Made by a program: the position numbers and the translations under genes
Shown here: piece by piece, positions 22,030 through 35,268 of the stretch
Position numbering within the stretch: the stretch's first letter is position 1
How the letters are laid out: each line of letters begins with the position of its first letter
Assembly (NCBI GenBank): GCA_003024175.1
Contig: MDYQ01000063.1
Span: 1-64,000, forward strand
Direction: 5' to 3'
From: Planoprotostelium fungivorum
Taxonomy: Eukaryota > Evosea > Variosea > Cavosteliida > Cavosteliaceae
Length of the DNA: 64,000 nt
Notes under the pieces: generated by a model
The model's input: only the letters and a program-made list of their open reading frames with translations
The model's database searches: none
What the model was told of the DNA's origin: nothing

Positions 22030-25000
22030 TTACATTCTCTGTCCAATTCTCTTGATGTTGGACATTCTAATTTCTTTCTTTCGCAACATGGGCTGGTAGA
22101 TATCACCTCCTTCTTCGTCAATTTCTTCCTCTTCTTTGAAGGAAGAGTGCTGGGAGACGTCATCGTCCATGAACTGACAGTCCATGATGGCGATGATCTC
22201 CTTGAAAGTTGGTCTCTTCTCTGGATCCTGATTCACAAGATATCAGAATACATTGGCGATATGGTGATCCATCGATCACGATGATGAGATAATGACGTGA
22301 TGAGATGATGTCGATCGTGATGATGAGGTGATGATTGACTCACTGTGACCCAGCATGCATTCATCAACTGTGCACTCTCAGATCTTACATTCTCAGTGGG
22401 AAGACGTAGATCCATGGTAGTGACGCCCACGGCAACTTCCAATAGACTCTTCTCCACGAAGGGCTCCTCGATATTCATGATCTCCCAGATGGTGACTCTG
22501 CATTCATCAGTCTCACCCAACGAAGAGATACGAATCACCCGAAGCTCCAAACTACATTTGAATCAGCGATTGATGAGGGAAAAGTCTACGATCGTGATGG
22601 TGATGGATCGAGAGGATGAGATGAGATGAAATGGACACTCACTGTCTGATTTCGTGGAGTAGATCTGATAGCGGATCGATTCGGGAGCCATCCTGAAATG
22701 TGTCATCGATGTGATAGATGATGATGTGTCATCGATGTGATAGGTGATGATGTGTCACCATTTGATGGGTCCTACGTTACTTGTCGTCTTGGACACCTGA
22801 TCAACGTCATCATCATCCATCATCATCCATCATCACGATGACACACCTGTCCCACTTCTTGTTGCTGTCGACTCATACCAAAGTCACTGATCTTCGGCTC
22901 CAAACTCATATTCAACAATACATTCCTACATCTTCATCAATCTACACTCCCCCGAGAGAAATTCGATTGTAGATGGATGATCTATAGAGATCTCCACGAT
23001 CTCGTCACCTGGCGGCCAGATCTCTGTGAACGATGTTCTCTGAATGGAGATGGAACATTCCGTGAGCGATGCCACGGATCATACGTAACTGTACGTTCCA
23101 ATCGACCGTGGAGCGGTGAGTACGTAACCAGCTGTCGAGGGAGCCTCCTTCACAGAATTCTGTTACCGTGTGAAAGAATGTCTCTTTTGAAGTCGAGTTG
23201 TAGATGAAGAATAGATGATGATGAATGGGTCACCTGTGACTAGACTGAAAGGTTGAGGGGGGATGCATGTACCTGTTTTCGTCATAAAACTCTCAGAAAA
23301 ATCGAATTTTGCATCTACAAACCTAAAAAGACCACGACGTTCTGCTTCACGTCAATTTTGAAATCTCGCAGAAAACTCACCGGGTGGGATCTCAAATTCT
23401 GCAACAAGTTCATCTCTTCCACAAATTCCTTCAATTGCTCCGGACTGACTCCCTATGACGTCATCAATCCCACGGATTCTCCACGAAATTCACCTGTGAC
23501 AACAGTTGTTTCACCGCCACGTTGGCCTCCCTCCATCGTGCGCGATATACCACACCGAATGCTCCCTGACCGATCCATTTCTTATTCTCGATCTCGTTGT
23601 AATCGATCTGTGGGTAACGTCAGATTACAACGAGACGTACGTAGAACACGTACGACGGTGCTCTTGATGTTAGAGAGGTTGAGGTTCTTGAGATTCTGTT
23701 CGAATTCTCTCTGGTCTCTCTTCTTCGCCCATTTTCGATAGATGATTACACCTGATGTGGTATCAGCATCACGATTGAATCGATTCATTTTCAGTCACAA
23801 ATAAATTACGAAAGATAAATTTGTTTTCATAGAGAGACATAAAACATGAAATATGAAAAAGATTTATATTGAAATGGAAAGAGAATCAATTATAGATGTC
23901 GATCAGATGAGAGGACACACCAATGATGCTCAGAACGAGAACTGCCGCGAGCGATCCCACCACCGCACCTACTCTACGTCACGTGACGTCCCAAATATTT
24001 GGGACTCACCTGCAATGACTGCAGGGTTCATCTTGTCGGCTATGTAGATGATGTTGCTCTCTCTGATGCACTGCGACGAATTTCCGCTGGTATTCGCCAC
24101 GAAGGTCTGAGGGCAAGATATCTTATCCGTCGACAGTCCGTCGACATTTCCGATGGGTGCGTACACCTGGTGATGACGTCATCGTGATGTCATATTACGT
24201 CGTATGACATCATACCTTCTGATCACTGGAGAGAGAGGAGGAAGAGAAGGTGACGGTGGGGATGGTGGTGTCGGTGGTTTCCATGGAAACGGCGTTACCC
24301 TTCGGAGCGGTATTGGAGTCGAAGGAAGTGGAGGAGACGATGCTGTCACCTTTAGGTTCAGTCAGTTGGGAGGTCATTCGACATGTGATCGTGATGATCA
24401 TCACGATGATGATGAAGATCACGATGGTGATGATCAACATGATGTTCAACATGATGACGATGATGGACATCACGCGCAGAGTGATGATGAGATGAGCTCA
24501 TCACCTCCGATGGAGATCGCACCTCCCGAGGTGGCGGCCGAATTCTTCTTGAATTTCGAATCGGTGATGAGCAACAATGATCCATCCTGGGCACTCGATG
24601 ACGTCACGGCTCCACCCACGTCCGCCGAGTTTTCATCGAATTCTACGTTCTTCAACACCGTGGCCGGAAGCGTAACGTCCCTCGACAGCTTGTTTACCTG
24701 TTGACGTAAGACGAGATTTCGGTGAAATTTCGCCTCACTCTCTTAGGCACGATGAGGTATAAGGCTCCACCGGAGGTCGCATTGTTGCCGGAAAAATTCG
24801 AATCGATTATTCCAACGACACCTTGTACGTACACACCGCCTCCATTTTTCGCAGAATTTTTGCGGAAAGTGTTATCGTACAGCTGCGTACGGCGGCCCGA
24901 CACGATGTTGATGGCACCACCTGAAATGTCAGTGAAAATTCGAATTACGTAGCTCACCGTCACCGTTGGTCGCAATGTTTTGAGACCACACAGTCTGGTT

Positions 25001-28000
25001 GATGGTCAACTTCGTGTCACCCTGCAAGAAGAGAGCGCCACCATCAGCCTCCGCGTTATTCTCCACGATTGTACAACTGCATTATGTCACGAAAATTCCA
25101 ATGAAATCTCCCACTTGTAGATGGACATGACAGATGAAGCGTTGAGGAACATGCTGCCTCCCGTGGCTGCGGTATTGAGGCCGAAATAACTGTCTGTGAT
25201 TCTCATCTGATCGATTCGGTTCTGCGTCCGCATAACACCACCGAAGAAGAGGGCGCTGGAAATTGTGAGCGTTGTAGATGAAGAATAAAATAGAATAAAT
25301 CGACGGGACTCACTGGTTCGATTCGAAACGAGTCCTTTCGATGACGACGGAATCCATGTTGTTCAGAAACATGGCACCTCCTATCTACAATCAGCCACTC
25401 CCGACCCTCCACCACCCACCGTTCTCAGCATAGTTGTTCGACACGTCACTATCTCTCAACACGAGACTGGCTCTGTATCCATTATCGGGCGATACGTAAA
25501 CGGCTCCTCCCAGGAAGGAATTACAACGAGCCAGAGTACAATTCTGAAGGGTCACCCTCGCTTTACCTGTCATGACGATGCCCGAGCCAATGAGAGAAGA
25601 TGCTCCATCGATGATCGTGTCTGTCATCGTGAAGTTGGTGATGTCGGCTGATGTCTGAGATTTCAGTGAGATCTCGTAGAAAACTCGGTGAAAACTCGTG
25701 GAGATATCACCTGGATGGCCACGGCACCACCTTGTATGACGACGTTGTTCAGTCTCATCTGACATCTTTCCACGGAAAATTCATCCGATTTGAGTTCCAA
25801 TCGGATTCCGGCTGGTGATGTGAGTACGTTAGGTGAAATTTCGTGGAGTGATCACCTCCTTCTACGTCGGCCTTGTTGTTCTCCAGTATGTTGTCGATGA
25901 AGATAACTTTTCTCACTCTGCCTGCGAAATCGATGGCGCCACCTGATTGTGCCTGTACACGTCAGCCACAACTTTTCGCGGAGTTTTCACCGAATTGTTC
26001 GAGAAAATGCAGTTGGATACGATGGCTTCTCCTGCGTCCACAGCTTCGATGAAAACACCTCCACCGTCTAAAGCCGAATTTTCGGTGAAATTACAATGGA
26101 GTATCTGATTGTGTCAGAAGTCATCGAATTCTCGTCGAAATTTCACTTGGATTCCAGTGATGCTCTTTGGGCCGAGATAGATAGCCCCTCCCTGCAGCGA
26201 GCTGGTGCGTGAGAAGGAAGAGTTACGTACCTGAAATTTATCAGAATCTTCTCGTATCTTTCCGAGACATTTCTCACCGTGAACGATCCCACGGTAGAAG
26301 AAGGGCCCAGGGTGAGGCAGCCTCCTGACCTGACGAAATCTCGAGTCGAAAAACCGTCGCACATCATTCCTTCGACCTGAAATTTCCGTCAGTTTTTTAC
26401 ATCGTTTCATTCGAATAAAACTCACATCGACTGGGTCCCAACCTCCTGAGAGAGACACCGCCGTATCTGAACCGGTAGAAAAAATGTTGTCGACCATGGA
26501 CAGAGAACCGTTCTACAACGAGTCAATGTCGTGACAGTGACATCACACGAGCTATCTCACCAACTGAAGGGCATAGATGGCACCACCTCCGTTGTTCACG
26601 AAGGAATTGCGGTGCACGAATATTTGTGCCCCTTGGTTGTCGTCGATCGAAATACACGTGGATTTTCCCTGGATGATATTGTCGTGTATCTCATTGTCCG
26701 TGATGTTGACGCGATTGACGGCTGGTTGTAGATTAGACTTTTTCTTGGAAATTGTCGGACTCACCTCCGGATAAATCGACGATACCACCCCGTTGGTCCG
26801 GAAGAATATCGAAACGATTTCCCCGGATCTTATTTCCGACGAACTACAACGTGTCAATCGAGACAGAAGAAACGACTTTGATAGAAACGTGATGAACGAT
26901 GATCATGAGTGATCGTTGATGATGTCGTGAACGATGATCAGTGATGATGTCAAAGATGATCATGTGATGATGATGATGATGAGACATCACATCGAAAGAA
27001 GTGAGAAGTGATGCCGCCGTCGTCTTCAACACCCCAGAAAATCCTGACAGGTTGTAGAACCGACAATTCGACAATACGAGGGGATAAGAGATACCCGTGG
27101 GCTCCCCTGGCTCAGAGAATGGAACGTAAGAAAGAGAGATGAACGGATCATAGCTGTCTCCCGTAACCGAATCTACCGTGATATTGCGGAAAATCATCTG
27201 TTTCTATCAGAAATCTCGCGGAAATTTCGATGGAATCTCGATGAGATTTCATTACCGGGGTGGGCTGATGGCCGGATGTCAGGTTGTAGACGGTGTTGTT
27301 CGAGCTGATCATCTTGTAGCGGTAGAGGCTGATGGGAGGCTTGTTGAGGGTGTTGGTTAGCCTACGCAATACGACATTCTCTACGACAAGCTTTCCCATG
27401 GAAAGACTGAACAACTGTCTCCGATCAATATCGAGCTTGATCTATAAATAGCACCTCGAGGATGTTGTTGTATGTGGAATCTTCCACGGAAATCTCTGTG
27501 AAATAGATGTTGGGGTTGGCTTGTTCCCTCACGGTTAATGCGTAACCGAATTGACAGTGAGAGACGTGCGCTCTATATAGATTCAGAATAAAATGAAATA
27601 AATCATCACGCTGATATGTAAGAGTAGAATGGACATCGACGTCACCTTCTCAGCTCGATGTTCCAAGAGGTGACACCGTACACCGTGAAGAGACCACCGA
27701 AAGAGGTATTTCTGACGGTGACGTCGTAGAGTCGAAAGTCATAGTATCCACCGTTGATGATGGTGGTGACGGTGCCGATGTTGGTGCTATTGACCAAGGT
27801 GATATTGGAGGCTTGGACGATGGATCCACTCTTTCCTTCTGAATAGATCAAATTTTGTGAATTTACCTGTCATCACATCATCAGATCTGATGTTTGTCCA
27901 TCTGCATCATTCTGGTTGTGATGATGGAAATCACCTTGTTCACGAATGTGATGTTGTTGACAAAGATTCCCTTATCAAAGTTGATATCCCGAAAGAAGAT

Positions 28001-28640
28001 GGATCCATTGTTTTGGTTCATGTAAGATGGCCAATAGTTGGCTTTACATTGTTCGTGACGAGAAGCGATGGAGACGCTGTCGGAGACGTGGGTCTGACCG
28101 GATGCCGTGTACATGAAGACCAGATCGAAACAGATGGTGCCCTCCCAGACGATGTTCTTCACCACATTAGTCGTCACAACGGCGTCAGGGTTGTAGATGT
28201 AGATCCCCCAACCGTCTGAAGAGAGGGAATCTCTGATGTGCAGGTCTTGTATGATGACGGATGTCTGATGTGCCACTGTAATCATTCCATTGATTCGCAC
28301 TGGACCTGTCTGCCCATCGGCTGTAGATGTAAACTTCTATCGAGAGAAAGACCAGTGTGGCCTCACACCTCTCTTGACGGTTGTCTTTGATGGTGTTGAA
28401 TCTCCTCCCAACGTGAATCCTTTACCATCGGGAGGTGTATAATCACCACTAGATAGAACCAATATCACCTCATTCGGGTTCTTGGCATATGCCTGCCGCC
28501 ACGCTGTAATGATACGATCAAAATGGTGTCTCGAACGATCATTCACCCTTCGTGAGGTCGTCTCCAGGTTTGACTGGCCACGGATCTCCAAAGACGAGTG
28601 GAAGAAGACAAATGAGCAGCAATGCAGCCGCCGATCTCAT
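22030..28640 (-). CDS. Receptor tyrosine kinase with Pmp-like beta-helix ectodomain
   Basis: ATG 28640 opens a signal peptide (MRSAAALLLICLLPLVFG). About 1,100 residues of beta-helix repeats follow, including chlamydial Pmp-like GGA and FxxN signatures: FKKNSAATSGGAISIGGD, FRKNSAKNGGGVYVQG and SNFSGNNATSGGALYL. A membrane segment (GAVVGSLAAVLVLSIIGV, near 23920-23970) precedes a basic juxtamembrane helix (YRKWAKKRDQREFEQNLKN). The kinase has WIGQGAFGVVYRARW, VAVKQLL, NIVHRDLAAR, ISDFGMSR, MAPESI, SDIWSFG and DPEKRPTFKEI. The HRDLAAR loop is typical of true tyrosine kinases. The gene has dozens of short introns and ends convergent with the hydrolase gene, 62 bp away. Predicted plasma-membrane receptor; ligand unknown. 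Confidence 0.82.
22684..22770. repeat. CATCGATGTGAT repeats in receptor kinase intron
   Basis: Two to three units of CATCGATGTGATAG.TGATG lie in an intron between kinase exons. It is a simple intronic tandem repeat. Confidence 0.7.
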
Positions 28641-28969
28641 TGCTTTGTTTTGACTGCCAAACGTGTCATTGTAGCGTGAACTCTTACGTCTGTCGTATGT
28701 CAAGCGGTAGGTGTGTCATCTGTTTACCTCAAAGAAGACGAGAAGAGAAAGGTTATCGGGCTGGTCGAGGGAGTACAGCCAAGAGTGTCTTCGTCATCAC
28801 ATTTGGACAAAAAGAGGAGGATTGATTGTGTACTCTACCTGATGACGACGAGAATAATTTTAGTGGAGTCTTGAACAATCACAACACCAGCGAGTCTCTG
28901 AATCTCATTAGCTGATCGTGAAGACGGTCCAGATAAAGTAATAATGGGGAAGATACAAAAGACAAAAAT
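28641..28969. other. Intergenic: receptor kinase 5' flank and tRNA 3' flank
   Basis: No gene recognised. This stretch contains the upstream region of the minus-strand receptor kinase and the downstream side of tRNA-Ser, with a run of T on the minus strand at 28965-28969 acting as a Pol III terminator. Confidence 0.5.
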
Positions 28970-29051
28970 CGACACCTACAGGACTCGAACCTGTGCTCCC
29001 GAAGGAAGTAGATTTCTAGTCTACCGCCATAACCAACTCGGCCAAGGTGTC
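28970..29051 (-). tRNA. tRNA-Ser (AGA), copy 1
   Basis: An 82-nt class II tRNA. The acceptor stem is GACACCT/AGGTGTC with G73, the anticodon stem-loop is GTAGA-CTAGAAA-TCTAC giving anticodon AGA, the variable arm is long (CTTCCTTCGGGAGC), and the T-arm is ACAGGTTCGAGTCCTGT. There is no intron. A T-run follows the 3' end. It is identical to the copies at 39861 and 50534. Confidence 0.95.
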
Positions 29052-29592
29052 AGATGCTATCAATTTCATTACCAGCTATATTTACATGACATATGAGCTA
29101 CGCCACAGGATAACTGTAAACGTGAACGGTTTTGTGGATGTATCTGCAGTGGGTACATATAGTCTCAACAAGTAGATATCGTGGACACTCTCCAATTCTT
29201 TGCAACGTGGTAGGCATTCGATTTTATATTATACGTATTGTGACACGAAGATGACATCTTTCTCTCCATCAGAAGCTTCCACCTCTGCAATTCGCACCTC
29301 TTCAATCTCTTCATCCCCTCTTCATTGCCAAATAGAGACGATCGAGTCATTTTTCTGCGTCTCAACTGCAACCGTTGCTTTCGCACGGATCTCCTTCTCC
29401 TTCACAGATTTATCTCACTCTCCCACAAACTCACACGGTCACATCGGCTCACAACGTTTATAGAACATATACGTTCTTGTTGGTGGGACGTTCTTCCTTG
29501 AAGGAGAATCTTGTCAGTCGGTTTCGCGCTTGATCATTTTTACAACGCTTCGCATCGGATAACATCAGGGGCCATCCTGAGAGGAGAAGACC
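29052..29592. other. Intergenic, possible small minus-strand gene
   Basis: No firm gene. On the minus strand an ATG-started 35-residue frame (about 29460-29567) contains ARNRLTRFSFKEERPTNKN. Downstream minus-strand stretches with acidic coding potential (EEIEEVRIAEVEASDGEKD, near 29225-29300) could be later exons of one small divergent gene. The splice pattern could not be settled. Confidence 0.25.
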
Positions 29593-32500
29593 ATGTCTTC
29601 CTATGAAGACGAGTGGTTGTATGTCGATGAGTCAGCCACCAGTTTCGTGGTCACACGGAGCGAGATCTTACTTGATCTCAGTTTCGTGGCCTATGCGGTG
29701 ATTGAGAGCAGGAAGATTGGGAGTTGATGGAATGCAGGTGTATTATATAGACATCAAAGAGGGGATATCACCCACGAAAACGGTTTTCAGAAGGTATACC
29801 CAGTTTCAAAATCTAGACCAACAGGTGAGAAGTTATACGAATATCTTCACATCAATTGATTTGTCCATCACTGAAAATGGATGTCGATGCATCATGTTCC
29901 TCTACATGTTGTACGCCATTCTGATCCTTCTGAAATAGTTGCGAAGACACTTTCCGAATTACAAATTACCTTGGCTTCCCAGGAAGCAGATCATTAAATC
30001 AGGTGTCGCGCCCAATGTGATCGAAGATCGAAAGAAACTCCTCCAAAAGTATCTCAAACAGATGGAACAACATCAAGACATCATCTCTTCTGATCTATTT
30101 CGAAAATGGCTCGCACCATCGAACAACGTAAGTATCATCACCGCCATTCGATGCCATCTCGATCTCACCTCGAACGACAGCCAAAGTTTGTAAGTTTAGA
30201 CAACGTGAGAAAGACAGGTTGGATGATTAAAGAGGGTCATTTCGTAAAGTCATGGAAGAGAAGGTGATCCCATCGCCGTCAACACCATCTCATCCTCTCA
30301 TCAGATGGTTCGTTCTGAGTCGTAACCTGTTGATCTACTACAAGTCCCCCGAGGTGATACCCTCTATAAGTGTTCGTGTCAAAGTGACATCTTTCAGGAT
30401 GCAGAACCCATTGGAATCATACCTCTATTGGACAGTCTCATCTCCGAGATCACTCATCAGGGCCGGAAGAATTGCCTCCGAGTTGTTCCGAAATCCGTCT
30501 TGGTGCCTCCGTTCATCTTGTCCGTGGAGGACGAGGTGACCGTCTACAACGTTGTAGATAGATTGACGTTTTCAGATCGATTTTCAGATCTGGAGGCATC
30601 AGATCATGGAAGCTACCAACGACAAATCCAACTTGGCCATTCTAAAGCGGCTCCTGACCGAGAGGTGAGTCGTCTATCTTTCATTACGCCTCGTTACGTC
30701 TGTCTACAACGACTCGCAGGACGTTGACGAACGCTAAGAATGGAATCATCGAGCAGAAGTACAGAGAAGAGATGAAAGCCGAGAAGAAAGAGAGACAACT
30801 GAAGTCAACTGCCAGCGCGGGAGAGCTCCTCAGCAGTCCCTCTCAGTTCAAGATGAGAGGCTCGGCCGATGCAGTGACAAGAACGGAAGTGAGAAATCGA
30901 TGAAAATTCCATCTACAACGACTGACGTGAGATCAGACCCTCCGCGCCCGAACGGTGAGCCATCGAAATTCTCCGGAAATTCCGGAGAAATATCACGGAG
31001 AAACGGAAGATCGGATCAACTGAAATTTCACAGAACGACATTCTGACACCGGTTGCGGGTCGAAGAACGGCGAACACTTCACCCATCATCAAACCATCCA
31101 ATTCAACTCCCATCACCTTCCGCCGCGGCGTAGCTCCTTCCAAGATCTCGAACAATTCCATCGACATCTCCGTGAGTTCTCCACGAAATTTCTCTCATGA
31201 CGGCCCAGGGTACGTCACCGGTGTTCAACATACGGTTGAGCACGGCGAGGTCGTCGAGCCAGGACCAATATTTTGAGACGAAGGTGAGCTCGTCGTTCCC
31301 AACGCAGAGAGAGAGAGCGAGGACTCTCAATTTTTCCGGTGCTCAGAACGGAATGCCCATAAGAGACCAATCCGTAGAGGAGAATCTGGAAGAGAGGTGA
31401 GCGTTGTAGATCGACTCGAAAATTTTCCGCCATTTTTTCAGAGAAGATTCCATCTACAACGAGACGGTGTTGATTTACGTGCAGAGTTCCCGCCATCAAG
31501 CAGAAAGTGCACAAGGAGATGCAATCTTATCTGGATGACATAAGAGAGATGATGTTACAATATAAGAATCACCCCGTGCCTCCTTACGACAAAGGCTACA
31601 AAGTATTAGACGATCTGATCAACGGTGTGTCGACGTCGAAATTTCCCAGAAGATTCTAAGGGTAACAGTGAGCACGCGAATGGTGAATTACCTCCAGGCG
31701 GAAGAGTATCGACCCATGGAGCTGGAGGTGAGGCACAAAAGATTGGGCCACGCGGCAGAGGGTGTTCAGCAGGCACAGATCTCGCAGGAGACATGTAACA
31801 AGTACGTCAACGAAGTCAAAAATCTATTCAGCTATAATTCGTATATGAATGAGGTGAGGCGAAAGAGTTGGATATTGTATATCTATATGTCATCATAGAG
31901 AGATAACGGACGAGTATATCGTCTTATGTATTTAAGATTTGAACCGCTGTGATCTATTGTTCATGAAAAAATCTCTTCTCATGAAGTGATAAACAAGATA
32001 AGACACAATCATCGTATCAAAGAACAAAAGAAGCATATCACCTCGATCAATCATCGTTGATCGTGATAGGTCTCCCTCTTACTCTTCATCTTCTCTCCGT
32101 GGTGCAGACTCGTCGACACATGGCTATACCAGAAACAAGACAACGCACTCGAAGACCGAAGGAGGAAAGCTTCTCTACCCAAGAACGTCAGAGGTAAGAT
32201 ATCTCACGCGACATCATCTCATCCACATCAGAGATGACGAAAGTGAGATCGAGGATCTTCCGATCTAGATCTCTCGACGATCTCAAATCTTTCTTTGTTC
32301 CTGCGAAAGAAGAGAACGCCGTCAGCGAGGTAGGAATGCGTACGATACGTATCGCGTCTACACCGTTGTAGATGGATGACGGAGGCAGGTACCTCCCGAG
32401 GATGATGACGAAGAGATGTTAGAGAGAAAAGTGACGTGTAGAATCTGTGAAGAGGATATCAGATTTGATCACATCAAGATCCATTCAAAGTATTGTAGTA

Positions 32501-35268
32501 AGGTGGGTCTCATTCAAATGAGACGTCTCGATTGATTGGGACAGATCAACGACCCCGCGTTACTCGAGATGCCGGTGGAGGGTGGGTGATCACGTGATCG
32601 TTGTAGATTGACGGACGTAGACCAATTGACTGCCGTCGGGTTTCGAATGCAAGAAGCCATGCAGAAGACCATCGCAGAGTCTGTACAAGTGTGTTCATGA
32701 ACATTTCATCCTTCATGATGTCATTGTCATCACATCACATCGTGATGATCATCTATCACACATCATGAAGATCATCTATCACACATCATGAAGATCATCC
32801 GACACATCACGATGATCATCATTCACATCGTGATGACCATCCGACACATCACGATGATCATCTGACATGTCAACAGGAAGCGAGAGGTAAGACGACAGTC
32901 TCTAGCCTCCGAGGTGAATCTGGGTTCCGAGGACACCGTCGAAACATCTCTGCCGCGGCAGTCTCAATGAAACACGACCCAGAGACGAAGAAATTGGCCA
33001 AAGAACCATATTGGGACCCCGGAATGGAGACCATCAAGCTCGTAAAGATCGCGGAATCGTGAGTGAAATTTCGATTTGGGACGGGGAGGCGGGAACTGAG
33101 ATTTGGGACAGGGCGGCGTGTCTGGCTCACAACTCGATGGCTTCGATTCACACCTGTAATTCTCTCTTGCAGCAGGCGGCGGATCTCTTGCAATCACTGG
33201 CGGACAACGCCACAGCCCACACTTTCGCCGTTCGAATCTACCAACTGGTATATCATCTTATTCTCCGTCTACAACCCGCCAATTCCATCTCGATGACGTC
33301 ATCACATCCTGACGCGTTGTAGATCGATGATAAGATGAGGATGTTGAGAGAGGAACACGATCTCATGAATCGAAAAGCTACGCCGGGTGTAAACTTGTGG
33401 ACGTTCATCTCTGTTCTAACAAAAAACAAACCGAACAAAAACAATTCGATCACCTCACCAGAGGAGACGGTGAGTCGTTCGATCTACAACGAGACCGACG
33501 GTGTACAGCCACCGCAGAAGAAATCCGAGGGAAATATCAGTGACTACGAGATGCTGAAGCCGATCAGTCGTGGAGCTTTTGGGAGGGTTTATCTGGCTAG
33601 AAGGAAGAGAACAGGGGACCTCTATGCCATGAAGGTGAAACATATTCCACTCGTTCGTTTCTTCCACCATTGAAAATATTACGAAATTTCGAGTTGAAAG
33701 AATGATGCAAACGATCTTCGCATCAATCCACAATTTGAAATTTTTTCAAAAGTAGACGAGATAAAAATTTATAAATGATTAAATAAAAAACAGGTTCTGA
33801 AGAAATCAGACATGGTGAGAAAGAACATGGTCGATCACGTGATCGCAGAGAGGAACATTCTAGCCCAGACGAAAAATCCATTCGTCGTCAAATTATTCTA
33901 CGCCTTCCAATCTGAGGTGATACCTCATCTACACCGTTGTAGACGCTCACCCTCCCAGACCAATCTCTTTCTCGTCATGGAATTCTGCAACGGTGGTGAC
34001 GTGTGCTCCCTCTTACGCAATCGCGGAAATTTCGACGAAAACATGACGAGGATCTACATCGCGCAGACTGTCCTGGCTTTAGAGTATCTACACTCGAGCG
34101 GCGTCGTCCACAGAGATCTAAAGCCAGAGAACATGTTGATCGATCACAGAGGTCACGTGAAGCTGACTGACTTTGGACTCAGCCGAGTCGGCATATTAGA
34201 CTCGAAAGGTGATCCATCTACAACGTTGTAGATGGAGTTGAAAACATTTCAGAAAATCACGAAGAAGAGGAAGAAGAGAGTTCGAACGAGGACCTCAGCG
34301 ATGGACTGTACAATGAATCCGCGAAATTTCCGTCAAATCCATCACCCTTCTTACGTGGCAGCTGGTCGGACGATTTCGATCCCCCGAGCCGGAAAAATTC
34401 CGGTGGTACGTTGAGAGAAGCAGTAGCCGTGCGGAAGCTATCGAATGCATCGAGGCCCGGCAGTCAGAAATCAGAAAAGAAGAAGAAGAAGAAGAGCACA
34501 GGATCGAGAGATAGAAAGAACAAGGTAGTCGGGACGCCGGGTGAGTCTTAAGAGGGGGAGCGTTGTAGACTGAATAATTCAGATTATCTGTCGCCGGAGA
34601 TATTGTTGGGAACGGGGCACGGCTATCCGGTGGATTGGTGGGCGTTGGGTGTCATCATGTTCGAGGTGTGTATCTACAACGTTGTAGACGAACCGTTGGC
34701 TGATTCATCCAGTTCATCACGGGAGTGCCTCCGTTCAACGATGAGACGCCCGAGCAGATCTTCCAGAACATTCTCAAGAGAGGTACCGTTCTACAACCTG
34801 CCATCTTCAATTCTGACTCGTTGTAGATATACCGTGGCCAGACATCGATGAGATGTCACACGATGCAAAAGACGTCATCGACCGCCTCTTAACCTCTAAC
34901 CCCTCCGATCGAATCGGTGCACGCGGTGAGATTTTCCCGGAAATTCCCACCCCCACCCCCCTCACCCTGCCTCAGGCATCAAGCAGATCAAGAGCCACCC
35001 CTTCTTCTCCTCTACACACTGGGACACCCTCTTAACTGCACCCATGGACGACACGTTCGTGCCGAAACCAGCAGATTCCACGGACACAAAGTACTTTTAC
35101 GACCGCAACGTCCTCTATTCACCCAACGTGGACCCTCTGGCTGACCCTTCACAATCTCAAGGCAGTTTCGCAGAGTCTTACATCGAAGAGAAGGCAGAGA
35201 TGGAGTTTCAGAACTTCAGCTTCAAGAACCTGTCGAGTCTGAGCGACGTGAATGATGGTCTGGCCTGA
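29593..35268 (+). CDS. PX-PH-zinc finger AGC-family protein kinase (IREH1/MAST/Rim15-like)
   Basis: Domains in order. A PX domain has [21 protein letters not shown] and then [16 protein letters not shown] domain has [17 protein letters not shown] and [16 protein letters not shown] Ser/Thr-rich linker leads to a zinc finger, [20 protein letters not shown], like that of plant IRE kinases. The AGC kinase shows [60 protein letters not shown] and [11 protein letters not shown] roughly 110-residue insert lies between DFG and GTPDYLSPE, as in MAST, Greatwall and Rim15. The protein ends with an AGC tail ([11 protein letters not shown]) and [12 protein letters not shown] and PH suggest recruitment to phosphoinositide membranes. 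Many introns carry the palindrome (30543, 34217, 34673). The ATG at 29593 is the first that leads into PX. Confidence 0.82.
30543..30558. repeat. Introner-type palindrome, kinase intron
   Basis: Perfect TCTACAACGTTGTAGA in a short intron (GTGACCG..TTTTCAG) inside the PH domain. Confidence 0.85.
32713..32870. repeat. ATCATC/GATGATCAT repeats in kinase intron
   Basis: About six degenerate units of ACACATCATGAAGATCATC or ACATCACGATGATCATC fill an intron of the PX/PH kinase gene. Confidence 0.8.
33249..33320. repeat. Intron bounded by TCTACAAC and GTTGTAGA
   Basis: In the kinase gene an intron runs GTATATCATCTTATTCTCCG, TCTACAACCCGCC, about 35 nt, then CTGACGCGTTGTAG|AT. The two half-palindromes are separated, like terminal inverted repeats, and the right one provides the AG acceptor. 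Confidence 0.75.
34215..34234. repeat. Full 20-bp introner-type palindrome, kinase intron
   Basis: Perfect CATCTACAACGTTGTAGATG just 5 nt after the GTGATC donor; the intron ends AACATTTCAG. Confidence 0.88.
34673..34688. repeat. Introner-type palindrome, kinase intron
   Basis: Perfect TCTACAACGTTGTAGA, 5-6 nt after the donor GTGTGTA; the intron ends TCATCCAG. Confidence 0.85.

Noticed and set aside
24204-24704. Asp/His-rich plus-strand frame
   Set aside because: Antisense and intronic GATGAT repeats of the receptor kinase gene; kinase-gene coding signal is on the other strand.
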